This document shows positions 7,756-15,809 of a DNA stretch of 20,681 nt, one piece after another (position 1 is the first letter of the stretch; each line of letters opens with the position of its first letter). The stretch is from an uncultured Clostridia bacterium. GTDB taxonomy: Bacteria; Bacillota_A; Clostridia; Christensenellales; Aristaeellaceae. The stretch covers positions 1-20,681 of the forward strand of contig CAMVDI010000010.1 of the NCBI GenBank assembly GCA_947166205.1. The letters run 5' to 3'. The notes under the pieces were generated by a model, which made no database searches, was not told the DNA's origin, and saw only the letters and a list, made by a program, of their open reading frames with translations. A program made the position numbers and the translations under genes.

Positions 7756-9834
7756 TTGAGGAAAAACAGAGGAATCATGGGGTACATCGCCCTGCTGGGC
7801 ACGCTGCTGCTGATTGCCGTTCTGCTCAACGGCGGGCTTTCCCAGCCCGTGAACAAGCGGATTGAGTACCCCCAGCTGCTTCAGATGATTCAGGACGGGA
7901 AAGTCGCCCGGGTGGCGATCCGGAACAATTCCCTGGTGGGACTGACGAAGACCACCCAGGTTTCCAGCCTGGCCTTTCCGGACGCGGACTACGATTTTGA
8001 GACCACGATCGGAAGCGATTTTCTGGACACGGTCCGGATCATGGAAGCCCAGAAGCGGGGCGTGGATCCCTCTCTGATCTCCGTGAACGACCTGAGCTTT
8101 GACATCGAGTACCGGGCCCCGGTGACGATCCCCTGGTGGTACGAGTTCATTCCCTACCTGATCATGGTGGGACTGATGGCGATCTTCTGGATCTTCATGC
8201 TGCGCTCCCAGGGCGGCATGGGGGGCAAGGGCGTCATGAACTTCTCCCGCAGCCGCGCCAGAATGGCAGATCAGTCCAACAACCGGGTGACCTTCGCGGA
8301 CGTGGCCGGCGCGGAGGAGGAGAAGGAAGAGCTGCAGGAGATGGTGGACTTCCTGAAAAACCCGAAGGGATATACGGCCATGGGCGCCCGGATTCCCAAG
8401 GGCGTTCTGCTGGTCGGCCCTCCCGGCACGGGCAAGACCCTGCTGGCCAAGGCCGTGGCCGGAGAAGCGGGGGTTCCTTTCTTCTCCATCAGCGGCAGTG
8501 ACTTCGTGGAAATGTTTGTGGGCGTCGGCGCCAGCCGGGTCCGGGATCTGTTTGACCAGGCGAAGAAGGTCGCCCCGGCCATCGTCTTCATCGATGAGAT
8601 TGACGCGGTGGGCCGGCACCGCGGCGCCGGCCTGGGCGGCGGACACGACGAGCGGGAGCAGACGCTGAACCAGCTGCTGGTGGAGATGGACGGCTTTGCC
8701 GTGAACGAGGGGATTATCGTCATGGCCGCCACCAACCGCAGGGATATCCTGGATCCCGCCCTGATGCGGCCGGGCCGGTTTGACCGCCAGGTAACCGTGA
8801 ACTATCCGGACCAGGACGGCCGGGTCGCGATTCTGAAGGTGCACAGCCGCGGGAAGCCCCTGGCCGCCGACGTGGATCTGGAGAACATCGCCAAGCGGAT
8901 GCCCTATGCCACCGGCGCGGATCTGGAAAACGTCATGAACGAGGCGGCGATTCTGGCGACCCGGGCCCGGAAGAAGGAAATCAGCCAGCAGCTGCTGGTG
9001 GACGCCATCGCCCGGGTCCAGATGGGCCCCGAGAAGAAGAGCCACAAGGTGAACGAGGCGGACCGCCGGATGGTGGCCTATCACGAGAGCGGACACGCGA
9101 TCATCGGGCACCTGCTGAAGGGCTGCGACGAGGTGCATCTGATCACCATCGTTCCCCGGGGCATGGCCGCCGGACATACCCTGGCCCTGCCGGCGGAGGA
9201 GCATGACAACATGAGCCGCACCCAGCTGCTGGACCAGCTGTCCATGATGCTGGGCGGCCACGCCGCGGAAGAGGTGGCGCTGGGCGAGATCTATACCGGC
9301 TCCTCCAGCGACCTGAAGCGGGCGACGGAGATCTGCCGGAAGATGGTGACCCAGTTCGGCATGAGCGATGAGATCGGCACCATCTATCTGGGCAGCGACC
9401 AGGAGGTCTTCGTGGGCATGGAATTCGGCCAGAGCCGCGAATACAGCGAGGAAGTCGCCGCCCGGATCGACCGGGAAGTGAGCCAGATCCTGGAGAAGGC
9501 CTATGAACGGGCGAAGACGATTCTGCGGGAGAACCGGGACAGGATGGACATGCTGGTTCAGGCGCTGCTGAAGCAGGAGACGCTGAACCGGGCCGAGTTC
9601 GTCGCCCTGATGGATCAGGGAATCATGCCGGAGGACTCCGCGGCGGATAAGCCCCGCAGCCTGAAGGAGATTCTGGCGGAAAGCGCCGGGGAACAGTCCC
9701 CGGAGGAAGCGGAAGAAAACCCGGAAAGCGGGGCCGGAGAAACGCCGGCGGAGGATTCCGCCGCGGAAGCCGGGGAGAAGGAATCCATCCCCGCCCCCGC
9801 CGAAAAGGATGAAACGGAGTATCTGAACGACTGA
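7756..9834 (+). CDS. ftsH: ATP-dependent zinc metalloprotease FtsH
   Basis: A membrane-anchored AAA+ protease that extracts and degrades membrane and regulatory proteins as a hexamer. Start chosen at a TTG (7756), because GAGGAGG (7741-7747, overlapping the hpt stop) is eight bases upstream; the next ATG (7777) has its purine-rich stretch too close. That gives 692 residues. TM1 is at about 8-25, an extracytoplasmic region follows, and TM2 (about 132-153, [16 protein letters not shown]) comes before the AAA+ module. The AAA+ module has Walker A GPPGTGKT (221-228), Walker B VFIDEID (277-283) and second region of homology RPGRFDR. The zinc site is HESGH (His443, Glu444, His447) with Asp519 in [10 protein letters not shown] as the likely third ligand. 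Ser replaces the usual Ala in HEAGH. The last 60 or so residues are a Glu/Ala/Pro-rich disordered tail. Confidence 0.96.
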   Translation: MRKNRGIMGYIALLGTLLLIAVLLNGGLSQPVNKRIEYPQLLQMIQDGKVARVAIRNNSLVGLTKTTQVSSLAFPDADYDFETTIGSDFLDTVRIMEAQKRGVDPSLISVNDLSFDIEYRAPVTIPWWYEFIPYLIMVGLMAIFWIFMLRSQGGMGGKGVMNFSRSRARMADQSNNRVTFADVAGAEEEKEELQEMVDFLKNPKGYTAMGARIPKGVLLVGPPGTGKTLLAKAVAGEAGVPFFSISGSDFVEMFVGVGASRVRDLFDQAKKVAPAIVFIDEIDAVGRHRGAGLGGGHDEREQTLNQLLVEMDGFAVNEGIIVMAATNRRDILDPALMRPGRFDRQVTVNYPDQDGRVAILKVHSRGKPLAADVDLENIAKRMPYATGADLENVMNEAAILATRARKKEISQQLLVDAIARVQMGPEKKSHKVNEADRRMVAYHESGHAIIGHLLKGCDEVHLITIVPRGMAAGHTLALPAEEHDNMSRTQLLDQLSMMLGGHAAEEVALGEIYTGSSSDLKRATEICRKMVTQFGMSDEIGTIYLGSDQEVFVGMEFGQSREYSEEVAARIDREVSQILEKAYERAKTILRENRDRMDMLVQALLKQETLNRAEFVALMDQGIMPEDSAADKPRSLKEILAESAGEQSPEEAEENPESGAGETPAEDSAAEAGEKESIPAPAEKDETEYLND

Positions 9835-9877
9835 TCCGGCATGGGCCGGAAATGGAAGCGGAAAGGAGGAAAGACGC

Positions 9878-11728
9878 ATGGCGGAGGAACGGAGAACCCG
9901 CAGAAGCACGAAGCCGCAGGAGGCTCCGGACCGGGTCAGCCGGGCCGCGCAGCAGATGCAGGCCGCGCCGGGCCGGAATCCCCAGCAGGTCCAGGCCATG
10001 CCGGGCGATGCCTCTTTCCCCTTTCAGAACCGGCCCGGGCCCTACGGCCCGGAGGGGCAGGCGCCCTATCCGGGATCCCCGGAAGAGTACTATTATCAGC
10101 AGCAGGAATACGCCCGCCGGCAGTATGCCTGGCAGCAGGAGCAGCAGATGCAGCGCCGGCAGCAGGAAGAGCGGAAACGCGTGACGTCCCAGACTTCCAG
10201 CTACGGCGCGTTCCGGGGCTATACGGGGCAGGTTCCCGTTCCGGCCGAAAACGGAAGCCGCGGGGCGGAGCAGCCTCCGGCGAGGAAGAGTCGGCTGGGC
10301 CTGATCCTGGCCATCATCCTGCTGGCCGCGGCCCTGGGCACGGGGGGATATTTCGCCCTGGACAGTTACCAGAAAACGAAACATATCCATGACACGGTTA
10401 CCGCCTACGACAATCTGTTCGTGCCCGGGGTCTATGTGGACGGGATCCATCTGGGCGGCATGACCCCGGAGCAGGGGCTGAACTCCGTTCAGAGCCAGAT
10501 CCAGCGGCGGAACGACGCCTGGAACGTGATCCTGACCTATCAGGGAACCCAGCTGGCCCAGATCAACGCGGGGATGCTGGGCATGAGCGTGGACATCGGC
10601 CAGGTGCTGAACGAAGCGTGGGCCCAGGGGCACACGGGGGATGAGCAGGCCCGGTACGCGGCCATGCAGGCCCTGGCGGAGACGCCCTACGAGGCCTTCA
10701 CCGCCACCCCCAGCGGGGACACCTCGGTGATCGACAATGTGCTGGGACAGGTGAAGAGCCAGATTGACAAGCCGGCGGTCAACGCCCAGCTGCTGGCCTT
10801 CGATCCCAGCCAGGCCTATCCCTTCACCTTTCAGGAGGAATCCCGGGGACGCCGGCTGGACACGGAGGAGGTCCGGGGCAAGCTGTACCACATGGTTTCA
10901 ACCATGACCAGCGGTACGGTGGAGCTGGAGCCGGAGGTCATCGAACCGTCGGTCTACATGGCGGACCTGCAGCGGCACTACATGCTCCGCTCCTCGGTCT
11001 ATACGCCGATCTCCACCTCCTCCACGGAGGACCGGAACCGGAACATCCAGAGATCCCTGGAGCTGGTGAACGGCTACGTCATTCAGCCCGGAGCCCAGTT
11101 CAGCTTCAACACCGTGGTGGGACAGCGGACGGAGGAAAACGGGTTCTATCCCGCCATCGAATATGCCTACGGCGAGCATGTGATGGGCGTCGGCGGCGGC
11201 GTCTGCCAGGCCAGCACCACGGTCTATCAGGCGGCGGTCTGCGCGGGGCTGCAGATCGTGAAGCGGGAGCCCCATTCCGACTCCGTCAACTATACGGAAT
11301 ACGGAAAGGACGCCACCGTCTACTGGGTGGGAAAGCGAAAGATCGACCTGGTCTTCAAAAACAACACCGACGACCCGATCTATCTCGTGGCCGGGGTCCA
11401 GCAGGATCCCAGCAACCGGCGCAGGCTCATCGCCCGGGTGCTGATCTACGGCGCGGACATGGGCGACGTGCGGTACGAGATCGAATGCAAGACGGTTCAG
11501 GAGCTGGATCCGCCCACCAAGCCCACCTACATCAAGGACAAGGACGGAACCTACGTCACCTATACGGATCAGGAAAAGTCCGTCTCCAAGGCCAAGCCCG
11601 GATACGTGGTGGAAAGCTACCGGGTCAAGTATGAGGCCGGCCGGGAGATCGAGCGGGTGATCCTCTACACCGACACCTACGAGCCCAAGGCGGAACGGAT
11701 CTACGTGGGCGTCAAGCGGCGGGAATGA
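9878..11728 (+). CDS. VanW family membrane protein with C-terminal G5-like domain
   Basis: The ATG has AAAGGAGG (9862-9869) eight bases upstream. The 616 residues begin with a Gln/Pro/Tyr/Arg-rich cytoplasmic tail (1-135, with runs such as YYYQQQEYARRQ), then one transmembrane helix (about 140-161). The outer part starts with a YoaR-like, peptidoglycan-binding-type region (from about 180: VYVDGIHLGGMTPEQGL). The VanW domain follows (about 385-510), with the hallmarks GAQFSFNTVVG and GVGGGVCQASTTVYQAA. The C-terminus (about 540-615) resembles a G5 domain, with PGYVVESYRVKYEAGREIER. Proteins of this type are wall-associated in Firmicutes; the VanW of vancomycin clusters has no settled biochemical activity, so no resistance role is implied. 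It lies 43 bases after ftsH, probably the last gene of the run. Confidence 0.9.
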   Translation: MAEERRTRRSTKPQEAPDRVSRAAQQMQAAPGRNPQQVQAMPGDASFPFQNRPGPYGPEGQAPYPGSPEEYYYQQQEYARRQYAWQQEQQMQRRQQEERKRVTSQTSSYGAFRGYTGQVPVPAENGSRGAEQPPARKSRLGLILAIILLAAALGTGGYFALDSYQKTKHIHDTVTAYDNLFVPGVYVDGIHLGGMTPEQGLNSVQSQIQRRNDAWNVILTYQGTQLAQINAGMLGMSVDIGQVLNEAWAQGHTGDEQARYAAMQALAETPYEAFTATPSGDTSVIDNVLGQVKSQIDKPAVNAQLLAFDPSQAYPFTFQEESRGRRLDTEEVRGKLYHMVSTMTSGTVELEPEVIEPSVYMADLQRHYMLRSSVYTPISTSSTEDRNRNIQRSLELVNGYVIQPGAQFSFNTVVGQRTEENGFYPAIEYAYGEHVMGVGGGVCQASTTVYQAAVCAGLQIVKREPHSDSVNYTEYGKDATVYWVGKRKIDLVFKNNTDDPIYLVAGVQQDPSNRRRLIARVLIYGADMGDVRYEIECKTVQELDPPTKPTYIKDKDGTYVTYTDQEKSVSKAKPGYVVESYRVKYEAGREIERVILYTDTYEPKAERIYVGVKRRE

Positions 11729-11763
11729 GGCTTTCCGCGGCGGCCCCCCTTGAAAAGCGGAAC

Positions 11764-11800
11764 AAAAAACATCCCCGGATCTTCTGATCCGGGGATGTTT
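11764..11800. terminator. Intrinsic terminator between the VanW-like gene and fba
   Basis: A perfect 14-bp stem (11768-11781 with 11786-11799) encloses a TTCT loop. On the minus strand it is followed by T6 (A6 at 11764-11769), a strong terminator for fba. On the plus strand only TTT follows, so it is weaker for the VanW-like gene. Confidence 0.9.
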
Positions 11801-11831
11801 CCGTAAACCGGGGAGGTCCGCCGGGAAAGGA

Positions 11832-12770
11832 TCAGGCCTTTCCGTCGCAGCCCAGAACGTCCACGATCTTGTGGGCGACCATTTCCTTCACGGCCTGGCG
11901 GGCAGGCTTGAGATACTGCCGGGGATCAAAGTGATCCGGATGCTCCGCGAAATACTTCCGGATGCTGGCGGTCATGGCCAGACGGATATCGGAGTCGATG
12001 TTGATCTTGCAAACAGCCATGGAAGCGGCCTTGCGGAGCTGCTCCTCGGGGATGCCGATGGCGTCGGGCATGTTGCCGCCGTATTTGTTGATCTCTTCAA
12101 CGAATTTCTGGGGAACGGAAGAGGAGCCGTGCAGCACGATCGGGAAGCCGGGCAGGCGGCGGGAGCACTCCTCCAGCACGTCGAACCGGAGCTGGGGCTT
12201 GGTGCCGGGCTTGAACTTGTAGGCGCCGTGGCTGGTGCCGATGGCGATGGCCAGGGAATCGCAGCCCGTACGGGTGGCGAAGTCCTCCACCTCTTCGGGG
12301 TGGGTGTACATGGCCTTGTCGGAATCCACGGAAACTTCGTCTTCCACGCCGGCGAGGGTTCCGAGCTCGGCTTCGACGACCACGCCGTGATCATGGGCGT
12401 ATTCAACCACCCGGCGGGTCAGGGCAATGTTCTCTTCATAGGGCTTGGAGCTGGCGTCGATCATCACGGAGGTGAAGCCGCCGTCGATGCAGTCCTTGCA
12501 GAGCTCGAAGCTATCGCCGTGATCCAGATGCAGCGCGATGGGCAGCTCCGGAAAATTCTCGACGGCGGCCTGGACCAGATGAACCAGGTACTTATGGTTC
12601 GCGTAGGCGCGGGCGCCCTTGGAGACCTGCAGGATGACGGGAGCCTTCAGCTCGCCGGCGGCCTCGGTAATCCCCTGGACGATTTCCATATTGTTTACAT
12701 TGAAGGCACCGATGGCGTAACCGCCGGAATAGGCTTTTTTGAACATTTCGGTCGTTGTGACAAGTGGCAT
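11832..12770 (-). CDS. fba: Class II fructose-1,6-bisphosphate aldolase
   Basis: This zinc enzyme of glycolysis and gluconeogenesis reversibly splits fructose 1,6-bisphosphate into glyceraldehyde 3-phosphate and dihydroxyacetone phosphate. The 312 residues show the catalytic and zinc-binding pair HLDHGDS (Asp83, His84) and VEAELG (132-137). The further zinc ligands are His181 (IGTSHG) and His214 (VLHGSS), with the substrate-binding NIDSD at 287-291. This places it in the class II B subgroup (Bacillus FbaA-like) rather than the longer class II A. The ATG is preceded by AAGAGGAGG (12780-12788), nine bases away. It is a single-gene unit with its own promoter and terminator, and convergent with the VanW-like gene. 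A related tagatose-bisphosphate aldolase role is less likely, since the context has no galactitol or tagatose genes. Confidence 0.95.
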   Translation of the reverse strand: MPLVTTTEMFKKAYSGGYAIGAFNVNNMEIVQGITEAAGELKAPVILQVSKGARAYANHKYLVHLVQAAVENFPELPIALHLDHGDSFELCKDCIDGGFTSVMIDASSKPYEENIALTRRVVEYAHDHGVVVEAELGTLAGVEDEVSVDSDKAMYTHPEEVEDFATRTGCDSLAIAIGTSHGAYKFKPGTKPQLRFDVLEECSRRLPGFPIVLHGSSSVPQKFVEEINKYGGNMPDAIGIPEEQLRKAASMAVCKINIDSDIRLAMTASIRKYFAEHPDHFDPRQYLKPARQAVKEMVAHKIVDVLGCDGKA

Positions 12771-12802
12771 GGGAAAGAACCTCCTCTTTCAAAGATATGG
12801 GC

Positions 12803-12831
12803 ATTATAGCACAGAAGCAGCCTCCTGAAAA
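12803..12831 (-). promoter_or_regulatory. Promoter of fba
   Basis: On the minus strand: TTTTCA (12831-12826), 17-base spacer, perfect TATAAT (12808-12803), preceded by the TGn extension TGC. The -10 ends 15 bases before the ribosome binding site. It is divergent from the promoter at 12854-12882, with the two -35 boxes 22 bases apart. Confidence 0.8.
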
Positions 12832-12853
12832 GCGGTTTTTCGCAAACAGGTCC

Positions 12854-12882
12854 GAGACAAAAGCAGGCGTTTGTGGTATACT
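12854..12882 (+). promoter_or_regulatory. Promoter of the dnaB-like/dnaI-like/arsC-like operon
   Basis: GAGACA (12854-12859), 17-base spacer, TATACT (12877-12882), with the TGn extension TGG (12874-12876). It lies 18 bases before the ribosome binding site GAAGGAGG (12901-12908). It makes the in-frame TTG at 12871 an unlikely start. Confidence 0.65.
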
Positions 12883-12918
12883 CGGGGGACATGGAACCGG
12901 GAAGGAGGAGAAGGCCGC

Positions 12919-14406
12919 ATGCTGTTCGGGTTTGAAGACCGCTATACGCTGTTCGACGTGACGCCGGTGGAGAACCAGTTTATTCAGGACTATCTTCCTT
13001 CTGCCAGGGGCGACGATGTGCGGGTCTATCTGTACGGGCTGATGCGCTGCTATCATCCGGAGGCGGAGATGAGCCTGGAGAAGATGGCCGGGGATCTGAA
13101 CCTGACCGGGGAGGAGATTGCCCGGGCCTTCCGTTACTGGGAGCGGAAGGGCCTGGTCCGCCGGATCAGCGACGACCCGCCCCAGTATCAGTATGTGAAC
13201 CTGCGCCAGCGCATGATCTCCGACGCCGTGCCGGAGATGGACCCGGAGTACGAGGCTTTCGCGGAAAGCCTGTACGGGGTGTTCGACCACGGCCGGCGGC
13301 TCCACGGGAGCGAAATCCAGACCTGCTATGAGTGGGTGGAGGAGCTGAAGCTTCCCCGGGAAGCGGTTCTGATGCTGCTCAAGCACATGGAGCGGAACAA
13401 GGGAAAGAACTTCTCCATCCAGAGCGCGGAGCGGGTGGCCCTTCAGATGGCCCAGGAGAATATCCGCACCGTGGAGGAGGCGGAGGCGTTTCTGACCCGG
13501 GATCAGATGATCTATCAGGGGACCATGGCGGTGCTGAAAAGGCTGCGGGTGCGGAACATGAACGCGCCCACCCAGGATCAGCTGGAGCTGTACCGCAAAT
13601 GGGTGCAGGACTGGGGGTTCACCCCGGAGGCCATCGGGGAGGCCTGCGCGGAAACGGCCCGGGGGGTTCCCTCCATGGGCTTCCTGGACGGGATCCTGAA
13701 AAACATTCACGAGCAGGCGGCCCCCGGAGAGCGGATCGATGAGCAGGGGGTCCTGCGGAGCCGGCGGGAGGCGGAGGACTTCCGGAAGGTGCTGAAGGCT
13801 CTGGGCTCCGGGGGAATCTCGGAGGAGGGGCTGGCCTGGCACCGGCGGATCCGGGAGCGGTATCCGGATGAGATGATCCTGCTGGCGGCCCGGGAATGCG
13901 GCAGGTCCGGCGGGACGACGGAGGACATCGGGAAGATGCTGGATTCCTGGCGGAAGAAGGGCATCGGCAGCGCGGCGGAGGCGGAGGCCTATATCCGGGC
14001 GTTCCGGGCCAGGAGCGAGCTGCTGATGGAGCTGCGGAAGATCTGGGGCGTGAAGACCAGGACCAGCGTCCGGGACCGGGATCTGGCCGCCGCCTGGGAG
14101 GAGGAACTGCGCTTTTCCCGGGAGGAGATCCTTCTGGCGGCGGAGGCCGCCTGCGGGGCGGACAAGCCCATGCTCTACCTGGATAAAATCCTGCGGGATT
14201 ATGCCCAGCGGGATATCCGCGGAAAGGAGCGGATCTCCCGGGAGCTGGAGGAACGCCGGAAGCGGGCGGCCAGGCCGCAGGGCGCCGCCGCCGGACCCGG
14301 AAGACAGCTGGCCGCCCAGCAGTATGTCCAGCGGGACTATCAGGGCCGGGAGGAGAGTATGGACCAGGTGCTGAACCGGCTGAGGGAGGAGAAACCGGAT
14401 GCGTGA
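12919..14406 (+). CDS. DnaB/DnaD-domain replication initiation protein with repeated DDBH2-like modules
   Basis: Start at ATG 12919 with GAAGGAGG (12901-12908) 10 bases upstream gives 495 residues, close to Bacillus subtilis DnaB (helicase-loading co-factor) and about twice a DnaD. The N-terminal 90 residues look like the winged-helix DDBH1 domain (MSLEKMAGDLNLTGEEI, then a basic helix WERKGLVRRI). After that I see up to four copies of the DnaD/DnaB C-terminal helical module, each ending in a motif of the type (Y/F)xxxILxxW: 165-188 (FSIQSAERVALQMAQENI), about 250-266 (FLDGILKNIHEQ), 333-349 (IGKMLDSWRKKGI) and 418-433 (YLDKILRDYAQRDI). Its stop overlaps the start of a DnaI-like loader, the same arrangement as dnaB-dnaI of Bacillus, which supports a role in loading the replicative helicase at the origin or at restart sites. 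The exact number of modules is my reading by eye. Confidence 0.85.
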   Translation: MLFGFEDRYTLFDVTPVENQFIQDYLPSARGDDVRVYLYGLMRCYHPEAEMSLEKMAGDLNLTGEEIARAFRYWERKGLVRRISDDPPQYQYVNLRQRMISDAVPEMDPEYEAFAESLYGVFDHGRRLHGSEIQTCYEWVEELKLPREAVLMLLKHMERNKGKNFSIQSAERVALQMAQENIRTVEEAEAFLTRDQMIYQGTMAVLKRLRVRNMNAPTQDQLELYRKWVQDWGFTPEAIGEACAETARGVPSMGFLDGILKNIHEQAAPGERIDEQGVLRSRREAEDFRKVLKALGSGGISEEGLAWHRRIRERYPDEMILLAARECGRSGGTTEDIGKMLDSWRKKGIGSAAEAEAYIRAFRARSELLMELRKIWGVKTRTSVRDRDLAAAWEEELRFSREEILLAAEAACGADKPMLYLDKILRDYAQRDIRGKERISRELEERRKRAARPQGAAAGPGRQLAAQQYVQRDYQGREESMDQVLNRLREEKPDA

Positions 14407-15367
14407 GGACTTGCTGAAGGAAGCGCTGCTGGATCTGGAGGAGGACAGGCGCCGGAACGAGGAGACAAATCTGCGGCGCATCCGGGAGATCCGGAGGGAG
14501 GCGCCGGAGATCGCGGGACTTCTGGACCGGCGGGAAAACATGATCGGCGGCGGGGTGCGGGGCATCCTGGCCGGAAAAACGCTGCCGGAGGATCTGCCGG
14601 AGCGCATGGAGGAGATTTCCGGGCTCATCCGGCGGGAGCTGGTCCGGAAGGGTTATCCGGAAGACTATCTGACCCCTGTCTTCAGCTGCCCCGTCTGCCG
14701 GGACACGGGCCTGGTGGGGGACCGGATCCGCGAAAGATGCGAATGCGTGCGGAAACGGTATCAGAAAAAGCTGCGCCGGGCCATCGGCCTGCAGGAGAAC
14801 GGGAGGGAAACCTTCGAGACCTTTGACCTGAACGTGTTTCCGGATGAGAAGACGGAGCGCTCCGCCTATACCCAGCGGGAGGCCATGAAGGTGATCCGGG
14901 AAACCTGCGAACGCTGGGCGGACGCCTGTCCGGACCAGACTCCCCGGGACCTGATCCTGTCCGGGCCCTCCGGGCTGGGCAAGACCTTTCTTCTCCACGC
15001 CATGGCGAACCGGCTGATCGAGCGGGACGTCCAGGTGCTGCTGATGTCCGCCTACAGCTTTCTGGAAATCGCCCGCAGGAGCTATTTCGAAGGCGGAGGA
15101 CAGCTGGAGGAGCTGATCGGGACCCAGGTGCTGATGCTGGACGACCTGGGCAGCGAACCCCTGATGCAGAACGTGACCATCGAACAGCTGTTCAACCTGA
15201 TCAACGAGCGGCAGCGCAGGAATCTGACCACGGTCATCAGCACGAACCTGAACCAGGAGGAGCTGAAGAACCGCTATACGGAGCGGATCGCCTCCCGGCT
15301 GACGGATCAGCGGAACTGCCTGTATATTCCCATCAAGGGCCGGGATATCCGCCGCGGGAGGGATTAA
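14399..15367 (+). CDS. DnaI/DnaC-like helicase loader (AAA+ ATPase)
   Basis: A cytoplasmic ATPase that, in the family, delivers the replicative helicase to DNA. The 322 residues have a helical N-terminal part and a zinc site with Cys97, Cys100, Cys114 and Cys116 (CPVCRDTG, then CEC), as in the helicase-binding domain of DnaI. The AAA+ core has Walker A GPSGLGKT (189-196), Walker B VLMLDDLG (244-251), and sensor-type residues around VISTNLN and an arginine-rich box near SRLTDQR. A GGGAGGA ribosome binding site lies just before the ATG, and the gene overlaps the upstream DnaB/DnaD-like gene by 8 bases. IstB and DnaC share the fold, but the zinc site and the neighbour favour DnaI. No transposase is present, which argues against IstB. 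Confidence 0.9.
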   Translation: MREDLLKEALLDLEEDRRRNEETNLRRIREIRREAPEIAGLLDRRENMIGGGVRGILAGKTLPEDLPERMEEISGLIRRELVRKGYPEDYLTPVFSCPVCRDTGLVGDRIRERCECVRKRYQKKLRRAIGLQENGRETFETFDLNVFPDEKTERSAYTQREAMKVIRETCERWADACPDQTPRDLILSGPSGLGKTFLLHAMANRLIERDVQVLLMSAYSFLEIARRSYFEGGGQLEELIGTQVLMLDDLGSEPLMQNVTIEQLFNLINERQRRNLTTVISTNLNQEELKNRYTERIASRLTDQRNCLYIPIKGRDIRRGRD

Positions 15368-15371
15368 GCCC

Positions 15372-15710
15372 ATGAACATTCAGATTTACTGCGGAAAGAA
15401 GAATTTCGATACCCAGAAGGCGGAGCGGTACTTCAAGGAGCGCAGGATCCCGGTCCAGATGCTGGATCTGAAAAAGCATCCGCTGGGGGAGCGGGAGATC
15501 CAGCTCATGATCCGGCAGGTGGGAATCGAAAACCTGCTGGACCGGGAGGACAAGCGGGTCCGGGAGCATCCCGCCTGCTATTACGATCAGGAAAGCTTCC
15601 TGATTCCGGCCATCCGGGAGGCGCCCTGGCTTTTGAAGACGCCGCTGGTCCGGAACGGAAACCGGATTACCTCCGGGTACAGGCCGGAGATCTGGGCGGA
15701 GTGGACGTGA
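15372..15710 (+). CDS. ArsC/Spx-family thioredoxin-fold protein
   Basis: A 112-residue protein of the ArsC/YffB/Spx family (PF03960). It begins IQIYCGKKNFDTQKA, with a single active-site type Cys7 where Spx has CxxC. It ends with KTPLVRNGNRITSGYRPEIW, the conserved C-terminal signature with the arginines. Family members are glutathione/thioredoxin-linked reductases or RNA-polymerase-binding stress regulators; this one lacks the second cysteine of the Spx redox switch, so a YffB-like or unknown role is more likely than an arsenate reductase. GGGAGG (15356-15361) lies 10 bases before the ATG. It starts four bases after the DnaI-like gene, so it is in that operon, though there is no obvious functional link. 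The only other Cys is in HPACYY. Confidence 0.85.
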   Translation: MNIQIYCGKKNFDTQKAERYFKERRIPVQMLDLKKHPLGEREIQLMIRQVGIENLLDREDKRVREHPACYYDQESFLIPAIREAPWLLKTPLVRNGNRITSGYRPEIWAEWT

Positions 15711-15762
15711 AACCGGAAGAAAAACCAGCGGCGCTTTGGCAGCGGGCGGACCGGAGAAAATG

Positions 15763-15798
15763 AAAAAGCGGCGGGGAAACAGTCTTCCCCGCCGCTTT
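15763..15798. terminator. Intrinsic terminator between the ArsC-like gene and the GGDEF gene
   Basis: A perfect 14-bp stem (15765-15778 with 15785-15798), loop ACAGTC. On the minus strand it is followed by T-rich sequence (A5 at 15763-15767), serving the GGDEF gene; on the plus strand it ends in TTT and can serve the ArsC-like gene. It lies 12 bases beyond the GGDEF stop codon. Confidence 0.85.
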
Positions 15799-15809
15799 GA
15801 AATTGCGCT

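Noticed and set aside
4428..7856. Very long open frame on the minus strand (over 1100 codons) opposite the repeat protein, tilS and hpt
   Set aside because: It is the antisense of well-supported genes in GC-rich DNA. Its composition is Arg/Pro/Gly-rich without domains, and its LAVSL repeats mirror the 18-bp repeat.
7633..9999. Long open frame on the minus strand opposite ftsH
   Set aside because: Shadow of the clearly recognised FtsH gene; His/Leu/Gly-rich with no recognisable domain or ribosome binding site.
9878..11728. Considered as a vancomycin-resistance gene
   Set aside because: VanW-family membrane proteins are common in Firmicutes; no vanHAX, vanRS or other resistance genes are nearby.
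12871..12918. Upstream in-frame TTG start for the DnaB/DnaD-like protein
   Set aside because: It overlaps the predicted -10 region and lacks a ribosome binding site; ATG 12919 has a strong one.
14399..15367. Considered as an IstB transposition helper
   Set aside because: There is no IstA transposase or terminal repeat, and the zinc-site N-terminus and the DnaB/DnaD-like neighbour point to a DnaI-type loader.
13619..15379. Minus-strand open frame opposite the DnaB/DnaD-like and DnaI-like genes
   Set aside because: Low-complexity Pro/Ser/Arg shadow; the plus strand carries conserved motifs and coupled starts.
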